From: Polytrichum commune
Lineage: Eukaryota > Streptophyta > Polytrichopsida > Polytrichales > Polytrichaceae
DNA: 64,000 bases
Reading direction: 5' to 3'
Assembly: GCA_950295325.1 (NCBI GenBank)
Contig: OX485803.1
Location: 69,581,554 to 69,645,553, forward strand
Within the stretch, counting starts at the first letter, position 1. Each line of letters opens with the position of its first letter. Below the pieces are notes generated by a model. That model did no database searches and had not been told where the DNA came from. It worked only from the letters and a program-made list of their open reading frames with translations. Positions 23,317-34,932 of this stretch are shown in pieces. The position numbers and the translations under genes are program-made.

Positions 23317-23485
23317 TAACCATTATACCGCACCACAAGTTTGGGGTGATTTGGGCCCTTTATTGATGAAATTGGACAAAATCAAACTCCGAGCAAAAAT
23401 ATTTTTGTATTGTTGCCCGTGACATGCCCAAAAAATTTTCCAATGCACAAATTAGTCGGTTGGTGCCATTGCCACTAGGGAGGTT

Positions 23486-23540
23486 TCAATTAGAGCACCA
23501 ATTGGGTGGCCTTGGCAACGGCCACTTGAATTATAAGGTA
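23486..23540 (+). repeat. Degraded copy of the sequence at 19862-19905
   Basis: The phrase 'ggcaacggccacttgaat' and the preceding 'gtttcaatt...caccnnttggg' occur both here and in the upstream region of VAMP72-A. Either a piece of that upstream region was copied, or both derive from the same repeat. Confidence 0.5.
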
Positions 23541-23697
23541 CTATTTATTTATTTGTCTAAATGCACTTGACAGTTTTATAGATGCAAAGTCAACTGAGCA
23601 TGTTAGATCAAGTCAAGTCAAGAGGGGAGGAGGCAAGGGGGCCAAGGGAGCCAAGGGCGGAAGCCCCTCCCCCCCCCCCCCCCACACACACACACAT

Positions 23698-23903
23698 CAC
23701 TACACTAAATATGATATTTAGTGTTTGATATGCTAAACACGAACGCATACACTAAATATCAATAACCCTATTGAAGTAAGTAACATTAAATGTAAACTCG
23801 AACACTAAATATCTACTATGGTGTTATGTGGAAGTTACATGTTTGAATTTAGTGTTTGTAAGGATTTGAAAAAAAAATTAACAATGATAAAAGGAGGGAG
23901 GGG

Positions 23904-23936
<33 letters not shown>

Positions 23937-24110
23937 CTTGAAGTGATCGAAGAAGAGTGTGAAACAGGAAGGGAGGTGGCAGTAGGGAAAATAGGGACAC
24001 ATTTATGTCTAACACTAATTGTCGAGGAATTGAAAATTAGTGTTGAGCATGGTAGGGTGGTAACAACACTAAATATAATCAACACACTAAGTATGATATT
24101 AGTGCAGTAG
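23698..24110. mobile_element. CACTA-like non-autonomous inverted-repeat element
   Basis: The left end CACTACACTAAATATGATAT faces an inverted right end. Read in reverse, the right end is CTACTGCACTAATATCATAC, matching over about 24 bp with a few differences. Multiple subterminal ACACTAAATAT and TTTAGTGT motifs in both orientations lie inside both ends, as in CACTA (En/Spm) elements. No 3-bp target duplication could be fixed, and there is no coding content. The left end abuts a 15-C tract and a (CA)n run; a (GA)n tract lies inside at about 23903-23930. Confidence 0.6.
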
Positions 24111-26029
24111 AAAACTATGCCAAGGTGATTAAATATTTTTCTCTTTTGTTTTGCAACTACAATGTTAAAAATTCCGGGATGTGTAACACACTGTTAGAAA
24201 GGTGTTTTTAAGACCATTCCAACGGTATATTACAAACCCCCAAATTCCTAAAATTTTAGTTGGTAAAACCAAAAAATATCTGCAATTGTTTAGCCATTGC
24301 AAAGCAAGTTGGTCAAAAGAACTGCAATGGGAAAACGACAATGGTTCCTTTTTTGCAATGTTTTCTATGAGTTCATTGAAGGAAAGTTGGGCATCTGCTT
24401 ACTATTGGCGATGTTTATTGGCGACGATTGGTTGGTTGAGTCGATGATCATATATATCGATAAAGATCATTGCCAAAGCTTTGTATATTAACGACATTGT
24501 CAAAAAAAAATGGGGATATCAGCTCGATGAGTTCCAATCTCTTAATAAATAATCAAATTCAACCACCTATTGAAATTAGAAAATAAAATATACATTGGAT
24601 ATTTCCATATTTTGAGGTCCCCCTAGATCAAAATCTTGACTCCGCCCCTGCAAGTCAATGCATGAAAACTTATACTCATCTACAACAATGGGGTGACAAT
24701 GTCTTTCAAAATAGTACTTATCCGCTTAAGAGAAAAGAAAAGAAAAACAAAAAAAGGAATAATTTGGGATACTATGCCATCCACAAATCCTTAGAATTCA
24801 TGATAAAGTTATATCTTCTTATAATAAAGGTTGTCCTTAGAAAACCTTTGCTTCAATACATTGTTTGTAGGTATTTGTAAAATATAAATTAATAGTTGAC
24901 ATATTGATCACGATTGGAATGATAGGCCCGGGGGGGGGGGGGGAGGGGCATTATTTTACACTAGCTTCCCCTCCCACAAGTGAAAGAAGCAGTCATACTC
25001 AAATTATGGATGAAAATTTACATTCATTGACCATATTATATTATAAAGGTAAATTCCCAAACGATTTCATCCATTTCCTCAAACTTCACTGAAGAATGTG
25101 GCTAATTCATTCATTCATTCATTGAAAAACTATAGAATCAGTGTGATGAAATATTATTTGCTATGAAATTGCAACACCATTTTCAAGGCAAGCTAGGGTT
25201 TCAATCTTGTAATCCCTACCGCTTCACTTTTTTCACTCCCCCCCCCCCCCCCCTAGTAAATAAACAAACATAGCAAGGTCGTGGTGGATATCACTTTTAG
25301 AATGTGAAAGAAAATTTTTAAAAGCAAAAGCTTGCTCAAAGGTGAAGCTTCCCTATTCACATCAACAAATAGATAGAAGCTTCGGACCTCTTTCAAGGCT
25401 GGCATGAATAAAGTGGTTGTTAGTAATGTGAACGACCCAGTGCTCACCAGACAAAGGGCCATTGGTCTCACATCAACACTTGTCAACTTGCATTGTCTTT
25501 CCTCACAAAATAAAATAAAATAACATAGTTATATGTGTATTGAACGAGAAGTCATGCACATCCATCCATTTTTTTGCCATTTCAACGTCTTCATTGTGTA
25601 GGAATATATTAATCAATTCATCCATGAATTTTGCTAACAATTATATTTCCTTTGCATAGGAATTTTTTTTCCTCACTTTGCATATTGAGTGGGTTGTGTT
25701 TACAAAACCATTCCCGTTAAGAAACTATTAAGAAAAACTAAAGAGCTAAAAAAATACTCAAATTTGTGCCTTTGAATTTAGAGTGTACGATGGAAAGTAC
25801 CACACGCTTCTTGGATTATCTTGAAAGTAATGTTGAACTTAAGACTTGTGTTGTGAGGGTTTATGATGGTTTATTAATTTTAGGGCAGCCACAAAGAAAT
25901 CTTAACTCCACAAAACAAATATAAAGGGAACTATTATGTGCTTGAGGGGCCTACACTAAATTGCCTTTTTGAGATTTGGCATGGGTTGAATAAATCTCTT
26001 ATCAGGAGTTGAGGATAGTGCCATGGCAC
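24111..26029. other. Intergenic DNA with two long G/C homopolymers
   Basis: No gene was found. Homopolymers lie at 24930-24943 (G) and about 25238-25253 (C). An (ATTC)n run occupies about 25106-25125. Confidence 0.5.
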
Positions 26030-27400
26030 ACACTAAGGGCCGCGTCACAAATGTACCAAGAGCCTTGACCATGAAAATCTAAGGGCCCTTGAAAATCATC
26101 CAAAGGATGAATTGTAGGATATAGAAATCCAATATCACAATTGATGGGTCCTCAAGTTTAGTGTGAAGTGAAAGTGGACCACATTGAGGGATCGTAACAT
26201 ATAATTTGTATGCACAATCCAAATAACATGTACACTCAAAAATATTTGTATTATGCAAAACAATTGAAAATTTGGGCCACACTATTTTTGTAGAGCCCAA
26301 TGTGTTAATTATCATAGTGAGAATTGAGGGGGGGGGGGCACATTCATTGTTTTCCTAGAAAAATGGATGTGAGTGATCACTTTATTTTTTGCTACTTTTG
26401 TCCTATAACTAATATATCAATGTGTTGGTCGGAAGTCTTCATGAAGACTTAGGGGAAGACTTGGGTCTTGGACCCACACTAATTCCAGCTTGACTAGAAA
26501 ATTAGTGCGGTCCACACTTATTTCCCACCCGCTATAGTTGGACTATGTGATGTAGTTTGGGACCCCACCATGGAAATATAATGTTTATAGCAACTAATGG
26601 CAATTAAATTGCTTGCCGTGCCCCCCCCCCCCACCTAGATTTGCATTAGACCCGTCTTTCTTTGATGGGCCAAACGCAACATGTGGTAGACCATGAAACA
26701 TCGTCCACTTGGTGCCATGTAGGATGCCATGTACATTTTCCATCCATTCGAAATTCTATGGTCCCTTATGGCCTTAGGATCTAGTGTAAAGTGAACCTAG
26801 ACCATCTCCAGCATCTCGACCAATCACAAAATTATCACATCATGGGTCAACGGTTCTAAAGTTGTAGTGAAAAGTGGCCCATGGATAGGACTACAAATGC
26901 CACTTTACACAAATTATGGGCAGGGGCCATGACCATGGGGTTGTGAGGGCCCTTCAAACTCATCTCAAGACTGTACCATTGGGGATTGAAATTGAATGTA
27001 GTGTGGCCCTGGGCCTTCAAGGGTATTGTAAAGGCATTCACAACAATGCTTTGATCCAAAAACTTTCCAACCGTCTTATTCCTGTGGGTCCTTCTACACA
27101 ATACATTGCATTAAATCAAGGGATGTGATGTTTAAAGTTGGTCATGCTATCCCGATTTTGTGCTAGACACATCTCATTGAGGTGGGGACTGGACGCAAAG
27201 ACCGATAGACCATGAATTGTTATCCATCACATGCCATGTAAGCCTCCATTGCAAGTAGTGTTTGCATCCATTCCACATTTCTTGGTCCCCTAGGCCCTCA
27301 AACTCTATTGTATAGCGAAGTGGGACTATGAGAGATTTTTAGATTTCGATGCTCATGGGTCCTCGAACGCTTTTGTAAAGTGCGCCCCCTTGGATGTTCA
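26030..27400 (+). repeat. R2 repeat cluster with embedded second repeat
   Basis: Successive diverged R2 blocks start near 26040, 26690, 26920 and 27200 (gaccatgaaacatcgtccac, gccatgtaggatgccatgta, tctcgaccaatcaca). At 26410-26560 they are interrupted by the 'gtcttcatgaagactta...cccacactaatt' module also found at 7985 and 56980. Homopolymers lie at 26328-26338 (G) and 26621-26632 (C). Confidence 0.6.
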
Positions 27401-30400
27401 TTGTTCAAGATATGTTTCAAAGTTTGTTGGGAGTAATCTCCGGTTCGCAATTTCAAAGTTGTCATTTTTTTTGGAAATATAGTAAAATCCTAACATCAAA
27501 ATTCTCAATAAGTAATGTGATTTATTAAGCGTCGCTCTAACTATAAGATTGTGAAAAAATAGTGTAAATTGATTGATTAACATTGCTTGAACAATATATT
27601 ATGTTCAATTATTGATACAATCTCACAACATCATTGGAATTAAGTGTTTTTTTGGCACAGATGAATAACATAAATGTAAAAATTAGTGTGAAACTCACTA
27701 GATTCGTACTTGTGTGACCTAGAAATTAAGTATTGTGAGATTTGAAGCTCTCTCTCACACCACAAAAGAAGAAGAAGAAGAAGAAGTGTTAGATTTAGTA
27801 ACTAGCATGTATCACACTATATCCTAAAAATGGTCTTCTATAGTTCACTATGTATCTTACCAATACTTCTTGGACTAGAATAAGTTATATTACTTCAAAA
27901 TGATAAACCCATGTTGGCTCATAGTACAATTATTAAAGTAGAAGGGCATGTTACCATGCTTGAAGCTAAAGTGGATTGTTGGTTGTTCAATTGGGTCATC
28001 GTCTTACAAAATCAATACACCTAGAGAGACGGGTCCATGTAAATTGCATTAGAATACACTAACGTAATATGATACGTAACATTACTAAGCAACTAGACGA
28101 TGGGTTCTTCTCAAAGAAAGAGGTTACAATTTTAAAGAATGATAAATTATGATTGCTTGTCGAAAATTCTATAGTACACATCACGAGTGCTTCCCATAAA
28201 CAGGGATCGTGGAATTAAAGAATAATTACGTTCGCTCGATATTTGGTCCCACGGATTGTAGCGAGGGAGGTGAATAATGATATGTATCCTTGGTACACTC
28301 AGTATATGATCCCTGCTTGGAAACGTGGTATTGGAACACACTTCCCATTTGACATAGGCGATCGTTAGCACCCAGCTCGATTCACAACAATGGTCCAATG
28401 AACTTTGTGAAGGTCGTAGATTGGACTTGACTCTTGTCAATTTTGGTCTTGTTCCAATAGGTCGTGTTCAAAGTTACTGCATTTTTTATGGCAAATGTTA
28501 TGAACATACTCATAGTGTGACTTACCCTTCGATGCACTACATGTGGCTCACAAATCTTTTCCATCACGCAATTAAACATTGTGGAGCCTTGTACTTAGAG
28601 AGAATTGTTTATGCATCAATTTCTCCACATACCCAAAATTCATTCATATTTTTTATATATTTATTAGCATTCAACAAGGATTTTTTCGGCAAAAAAAACT
28701 TTATCAATTTTGTTCAATATATATTTTTTGGGAAAATTATAAATATTCAAATCTTAGATTTGGAACCACCTAGGTAGGATGGGTATAAATCGGATCTCAC
28801 TTTCATGGAAGTCTCTCCAATGCACATTGTTTTCCAGCCAATATGTTTATATTGTAACCTACAATGTAGACCTCTGATGTTATTTATGATGGGTTGAAAT
28901 CCCATTGGAATGTACTGTGCATTCACATTAATATCCCTAATATTTTGAATGTTGGTTTCCTCATTTACAATGTGGCCCACAACATGTACCAAGTACAATG
29001 TAGTGGTCATTATAGTCCCATGGTGGTTGCATTTTTATTAACTTATTTGGGGATTTATTAAAAAAGGAATTATGGGGCAAAAACTCATGTTTTGGAAAAG
29101 AAAATACGGGGCATAAGATAATATTGTATTTGTCAAAATAGAACCTTGAAAATTTATCTATTATTTAACAAAGACGTGTAGAAACTGCCATGGAGTCCAG
29201 TCATCCCTTTGCATTTCAACCTCTACTATTTGATTCTTTACATTCGAGAGGACACTCATGTTGGTGCATCACCATGTGTCAAGTAGCATGGTTCATTATG
29301 TGATCGTACATTCCAAAAACTTGATTGTTTGGAGGGGGGGAAATGCTAGTGAAGTCCACCGAATACCCGCTAACAAATTAAAAATATTATTTGACATTAT
29401 CAAATCCGTGAGTCAATATTTTGGGACATAACAAATTTGAAAATTGAATAGTCATCTATGAACTTGTATAAGGATTCTAATATCATGGGTACGGAAGGGT
29501 TTGTTTGATAGTTGTTGACGTCATTTTAAAAAAACAACCAACACATCGGATCGATGCAACATGCTTACAATATTGTTTCCAACAAAACTTAGAGTTTTTT
29601 TTATATCTCTTTAACAAGCTACGACCCACTACATCTTACAAAGCCGTTTGAACACTCGATTTTCAAACTCTTCCATGAACCCATCCATGGCTCACATACA
29701 ATAACTCTCTAGCAACTTGGGCAAAAAATAATTAATTTTAAAGGTGTCTGAATTTATGGGAAATTTTATGAGCGTCAAAAAAACAAACAACTTTCAAAGA
29801 GTGCCTAAAATCACAAAATTGCCATAGATGAAATCAGGGAAACCATTCATGAATTATAGAAATGACTTGGATGAATGTATAACATGTTTTAATTTACTTT
29901 TTTAATATGTCCAATTTTAGAATATGCAATTTTGGGTTGCCTAACTTACTTACGCACCTTAATTAATTATTAGGCAGAAAGGTGCCCAAGCTGCTAGAGA
30001 ACTACGGTATGAGGAAAAATATTGACTAGAGTTGAAATGTTTTGCTTCATGCCAACATGCAACTCTTGTTCATGCTCTCTCTTAAGACTCTTCTGATGTT
30101 AATATCTTGTTGCTCAAATGAAACACATGATGAATATCTTTTTGTGAGAAAGTTGCTTACCAAGAGAGACACATGATGGACCCCCAACTCACAAACCATA
30201 AAGCACCACACATAAGTCACCGTAGGATTAAAAAAAAAAAAAATGTTATGTCGTCCTTCAAGTGTTGTAAAACGGAGAGTGTCCTTATATATATGTACTT
30301 AGCTCCTTCAAATGTATCCAACAAACTATCGGTCATTGGGTTTCTCCAACCCATTTTTAAAGTGTATGATTGACTCTTTCCTTTTATCAACTCCGTGGAG

Positions 30401-31690
30401 ATAATCGATGCATTCCAAGTACTTACTTCAAGATGGAGTTCGGGAGGCCCTTAACAATATCCTCCCTTATTTTTATTGCTTGTAGTTCAAGTAGGTCATT
30501 GGCTACACACGTGACACATTACTTAAGCAATGGGCCACTCTTTGTTCTTTCCATTTCATTTTCAACTACTTCATCGGGAATATATGTATATGATCTAAGC
30601 TATTTTATAATAGCCTAAGCTTTATAACACCCAAAATCATCTTTCCAAATGGTTGAAGGAAGTCAGTGTATTTCTTAGAAACATGATCAAAATCCTCATG
30701 CCCCCCTTGTCCCAAGTTGTGCTTTCTACACCAATCTTTTAATGAAGGTTTATAGCATCATTTAAGTAAATACAAATAAAAATAACAAAAACATCAACTT
30801 GATTTGACCCATTTAAAACATATGAAGCAATGTGGCCATGGCCCCACACTATTCATCATCAACCCACATTAATTGTCCTACAATTATTGGGTGGCAACTA
30901 CTGAGAGGTTGTGACACAACACTTGGTGCTAAAATGACTCTAATTAACACACCACACTAAATTAGATGTATGGTTCAATGTTAAAGCTACATATTTTAAA
31001 CGTCGTAAATCAAAACTTATTAACAATGTCATGCCAATCCAAAAGTCACCGTTGTAAAGGTTGTATACAATATGTGATGCAACCAAATGAAAATTTTATT
31101 TTTATGCTTATTTGCCTGCCTCCAAGTACCCTAAATTTGCTACTAGTGGGGAGGACATTAGATTAAATATAATAATACACACTAGCTTTTGACTTTTGAA
31201 TATAATGTGAACCACATCAAATGTTTTATCCACATTAATCACTTCTAGAGATTTATCATCGGCCATTCTAATCTCTAATTTCCAAATTAGCAAGGACGAT
31301 TTAACCATTAAAATTAGCAATATGATGTGTGGCTTTCCATTCCAATGAACTGAATTGAAATGGAATTGATGTAAAGTTTATGAAACTTGAAGGCTTACAA
31401 GACTAGAAGTACGCCAAGATGGCACCTAAAAGGCTAATTCCGTAGGGTACGGAGTACAGTGGCCTACATAACACATAAGTAAGATGGAAGATTTGATGGT
31501 ATGATTAGAGTAAGACTCGAGACTACATGATAATACATTATTAAGTAAGCGATGACATGGTGAGGACGAGTGGATAAAGAATACGAAGAAGGGAAATGGT
31601 AACGTTGTCATCGATCGTAAATAGTGTAGTTGAGCTTGCAAACTAAAATCCTGAACCGTTTGGAAAGTTTTTACAAAACTTTAGGGCCCA
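27401..31690. other. Long AT-rich intergenic stretch
   Basis: I see no gene I can support. Open stretches near 28147-28780 (up to 118 codons) have AT-driven composition, no ATG-anchored family match and no splice-joined partner. An (AAG)n run lies at about 27766-27786. Remnants of unidentified transposons are likely. Confidence 0.5.
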
Positions 31691-31719
31691 AAAAATCCAT
31701 TATATGTGACGGTGACCGG

Positions 31720-32610
31720 GCTCCAACCCATGGCCATGGAGTTGTCTTCATAGTCACGACAAGGTCTCCATGTGGGTGTAGGACTTGCCTTGGTCCCTCA
31801 ATGTTTTCTCGTGTAGCCACGTGGCTTGGGAATTGAGATAGATTGAAGACGAAGACTTTCCAATGTTCAAACATTGTAAAAATTAACACGAGAGTTGTCA
31901 AGTCCATAAAGATGACAATCATATGGTAAAAAACTATGTTTAACATCTTAACATGCCAAAAAACCATGTAGTAGCTTTAATCGTAAACAACCATAAAGAA
32001 AATCACAACAAGTTAGTCTTTTAATTAACTTTGTGTCAAGTCAAAACTTGATATGAGTGCGTTTATTATGAAATCTTCGAGTGTTGCATCATATATGTAA
32101 CAAACCAACAAAAAGTTTATATGGAACTTTAATGATGGTGCTAAAAAGCTTGTAATGAAATGAGGAAATATTAGGCTCGGGATACTGTAACGCACTCATC
32201 AAATAGGAGATGGATGAAAAAGAGCATCATCATCATGCACTTTCTATCTACAGTTCATCCATGAGTACACTGTGTTCATATGTGCTCCACGACTCATCTA
32301 TTCCCACCCTGTTCACACAGTGGACCAACCAGACGGGGTGAAACTGGAGGAGTCATGGATGAAATCAGTCACACAAGTGTGTTTCAGGATGATGCGTGGA
32401 TGAATAAAGGATGAAATGCGAGCGTCTTCAAGGAAGAACCGCAGATGAAGAGTGGATGAAATGGTGATGATGATGCTCGTGTTCATCGAGCTCCTGGTTG
32501 ATGGGCTCCTGCGGCCATAGGGCCCCATGGGTTTGGGTCTTCGCACCCGCGGTAACGGGGTTCCCGTGTGGCTGCGGGACCTGCCTCGGTGTTTCTTCGC
32601 AGCAGCCATG
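31720..32610 (+). repeat. Diverged pair of a ~75-bp phrase upstream of VAMP72-B
   Basis: The phrase around 31740-31812 (tggtctccatgtgggtgtaggacttgcc-like) recurs, GC-richer, at about 32535-32605 (gggttcccgtgtggctgcgggacctgcc-like). The second copy lies in the GC-rich block that probably forms the VAMP72-B promoter and leader, the first in ordinary AT-rich DNA. The direction of copying is unknown. Confidence 0.45.
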
Positions 32611-32797
32611 GCCATAGCCGGGCCAAAGGTCTTGTTCTCCGTGACCCTTATTAGTCGCCATCTCTTGCTGCTTGCGTGCCTCGCCCGGAATCCACACCTG
32701 CATCGCCAGCGACGGCTGTCCATTCCACGCGTTTTGATGTACCTCTTTTGCGGATCCGCCCGCTGTAGCCGGATTGCGAGCTTTCCAGGGTTTGAAG
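32420..32797 (+). promoter_or_regulatory. Probable promoter and non-coding first exon of VAMP72-B
   Basis: A GC-rich island in AT-rich DNA ends at a strong donor, CAGGGTTTGAAG|GTAAGC (exon end 32797). This matches the donor context upstream of VAMP72-A. Open frames here on both strands lack introns, domains and good starts. I infer the 5' UTR exon of VAMP72-B; the cap site cannot be located by eye. Confidence 0.4.
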
Positions 32798-32830
32798 GTA
32801 AGCTCTCGTCAATCGTTGGCACCTCTCGCT

Positions 32831-34065
32831 TGTAAGTATGCCCGCAGTGCTGGCAATTGGTTTTATCGTTCGTTAGAATTTTCGGAATTATGTCGCCCTG
32901 CAGTGCGTGATATAGTGCACAAATTTTTCATGGAGACGGATTGTTGCTTTTCCTGAGAATTGCGCTGCAGTTTAATATGCTGGAAGCCTCCAGTTTTCTA
33001 AGTTCGTGCCTCTGAGGCAATTTGTCTAACCTTTTCTTTACCCTAGGGATGTTGAGAGCTGAAATATGAGATTCTTCTTAATTTCCAAGAGCCTCTTAAT
33101 CAAGATCGTTCACTGAATTCCAGTTTTGTTTCTGAGTTTCAACTTGAGAGCTGAACCTTGTATGCCCGCAGTGCTTGCAACAAAATTTTCTTGTGAATTG
33201 GTGGCGGTTTCTCGCTCTGCAGTGCTTGAAATAGTGTAGAAGTTGTGCATGGAGATGGATTGTTGCATTTCCTGATAATTGTGCTGCAGGTTAATATGCT
33301 TGGGAGCCTCCAGCTTCCAACGTTAATTTGGTCTAACCTTTTCTTTACCCTAGGGATCTTGAGAGATCAAAGAATTGATCCTTCTTATTGTCCACTGAGC
33401 CTCTTAACCAAGCCTGTTCAAGGAATTCAGCTTCTCTTTCTGAGCTTTCAACTTGAGAGCTCAACCTTTTTATGTTTGAATTGGTGGCCGTTTCTCGCTC
33501 TGTAGTGCGTACCCAGTGCGTGCTATAGTGTAGAAGTTGCGCATGGACATGAATTGTTCAATTCTGCGCTGCAGTTTAATATGCTCGGAGCCTTCGGCTT
33601 CTAAGGTTGTGCCTCCGAGGCAATTGGTCTAGCCTTTTCTTCACCCTAGGGATCTTGAGAGCTAAATAATGATCCTTCTCATTGTCCACTGAGTCTCTTA
33701 ATCAAGCTTGTTCAATGAACTCCGCTTTTCTTTCTGAGATTCCAACTTGAGAGCTCAACCTTTTGTCGTTTGAATTGGTGGCTGTTTCTCGCTCTGTAGT
33801 GCGTGCCATAGTGTAGAAATTGTGCATGGAGATGGATTGTTAAATTTTCCTGAGAATTGCACTGCAGTTTAATCCCTGTTTAATATGCTCAAACCCTCCA
33901 GCTTCCAAGGTCGTGCCTCCGAGGCGATTGGTCTAACCTTTTCTTCACCCTAGGGAACTTGAGAGATAACCGATCCTTCTCAATGTCCACTGAGCCTCTT
34001 AATCAAGCTTGTTTAATAAATTTCACTTTTCTTTCTAAGCTTTCGACTTGGGAGCTCAATCTTGT
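32831..34065 (+). repeat. Four tandem ~295-330 bp units upstream of VAMP72-B
   Basis: Four direct units (about 32831-33158, 33159-33467, 33468-33762 and 33763-34065) share 'gtttctcgctctg(c/t)agtgc', 'atagtgtagaagttg', 'gctgcagtttaatatgct', 'accctagggatcttgagag' and 'caacttgagagctcaacctt'. They lie between the probable leader donor at 32797 and the coding start at 34933, so they would be inside the 5' UTR intron. The later units resemble each other more than they resemble the first, which fits stepwise duplication. Confidence 0.85.
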
Positions 34066-34165
34066 TACATGTGGGACTTTTAACAAGCTCTTGGTCCAAA
34101 TCCTAAGCTACCTTGTTAGTTTAAAAAATTAGTTCAGTGTAGATTAGGTTGTTAAGAAAGTGAAC

Positions 34166-34651
34166 ATGCAATTGCTTACAAGTCGCGTTGCTCTTGAGAA
34201 AATTGAAGAAGGGTCAGAACGGGTTATTCATGATAATGACATGAAATGTATGTATTGTATTTTAGTGTTCAAAGCTGGAAAGCTGAAAATAGGGACGTTG
34301 AATACCTTGAGTGTTATTGGGTATTTCCCTCACATAGGTCCTCACGAGCCTTTGAAACAATATACGAGAAATTTGGTAGAACTTGCCCCAGGCTTTGAAG
34401 GTGTTGATTTCGGTTGGTACAACTTTGCGGATTTTGGTTTCATTGTCCTTTTAAATCTGTTCTCACGTTTTGCGAGGCTGCTGGTTTCGCTTATGAGTAA
34501 TTTTCATCCCGAATATATTGTGCTTCCCAGGAGAGGATTCGATTGGGTGCAGAATGGTCGGGGTAGAATCCAGGTGTCTGTGGGAATGGAAGTAGCTGTT
34601 GATAGATATACAGATTACGTTGTAATGAGGCGCATCTATAGGCGATTTTGA
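34166..34651 (+). CDS. Uncharacterised ORF, 161 aa, between the repeats and VAMP72-B
   Basis: A single uninterrupted frame runs from ATG 34166 to TGA 34649-34651. The product has a mid-protein hydrophobic stretch (FGFIVLLNLFSRFARLLVSL, about residues 97-116) that could be a membrane helix, and a basic C terminus (MRRIYRRF). I do not recognise the family. It would sit inside the inferred leader intron of VAMP72-B, on the same strand. It is long for chance in this base composition but has no supporting homologue I can name. It could be a nested gene, a retained gene fragment or chance. Confidence 0.3.
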   Translation: MQLLTSRVALEKIEEGSERVIHDNDMKCMYCILVFKAGKLKIGTLNTLSVIGYFPHIGPHEPLKQYTRNLVELAPGFEGVDFGWYNFADFGFIVLLNLFSRFARLLVSLMSNFHPEYIVLPRRGFDWVQNGRGRIQVSVGMEVAVDRYTDYVVMRRIYRRF

Positions 34652-34932
34652 TTTAAGGGACTTGTTTTACGTAATTGTTGTGTTATGGATAGTCAAAGAG
34701 AGACGTCTTGTATGCTTTAGAAGGACGGTGATGGAATAACCATTTGACTTTGATCTATGTAATCTTAGTGCTACAACGTCTAAACCTTAAAACGTGGATG
34801 CAGGAAAAGACAACTCTTTCATGACTTTCTGTGAAGTTGACAAAAAGGTGGAGAACAGCAAGAAACTGCAAATTTGAGGGGGAATCGACGGTGATCAAAT
34901 AGGTCTTTTGAGGAGGGCCTAAAGGTTTGAAG

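Noticed and set aside
28147-28777. Overlapping open frames of about 97-118 codons on both strands
   Set aside because: AT-driven residues, no family signature, no splice continuity; best left as unannotated repeat-like DNA.
32313-32822. 169-codon minus-strand frame with Arg-rich sequence upstream of VAMP72-B
   Set aside because: Composition follows the GC-rich island and a repeated phrase; no splice partner, domain or conserved start was found.
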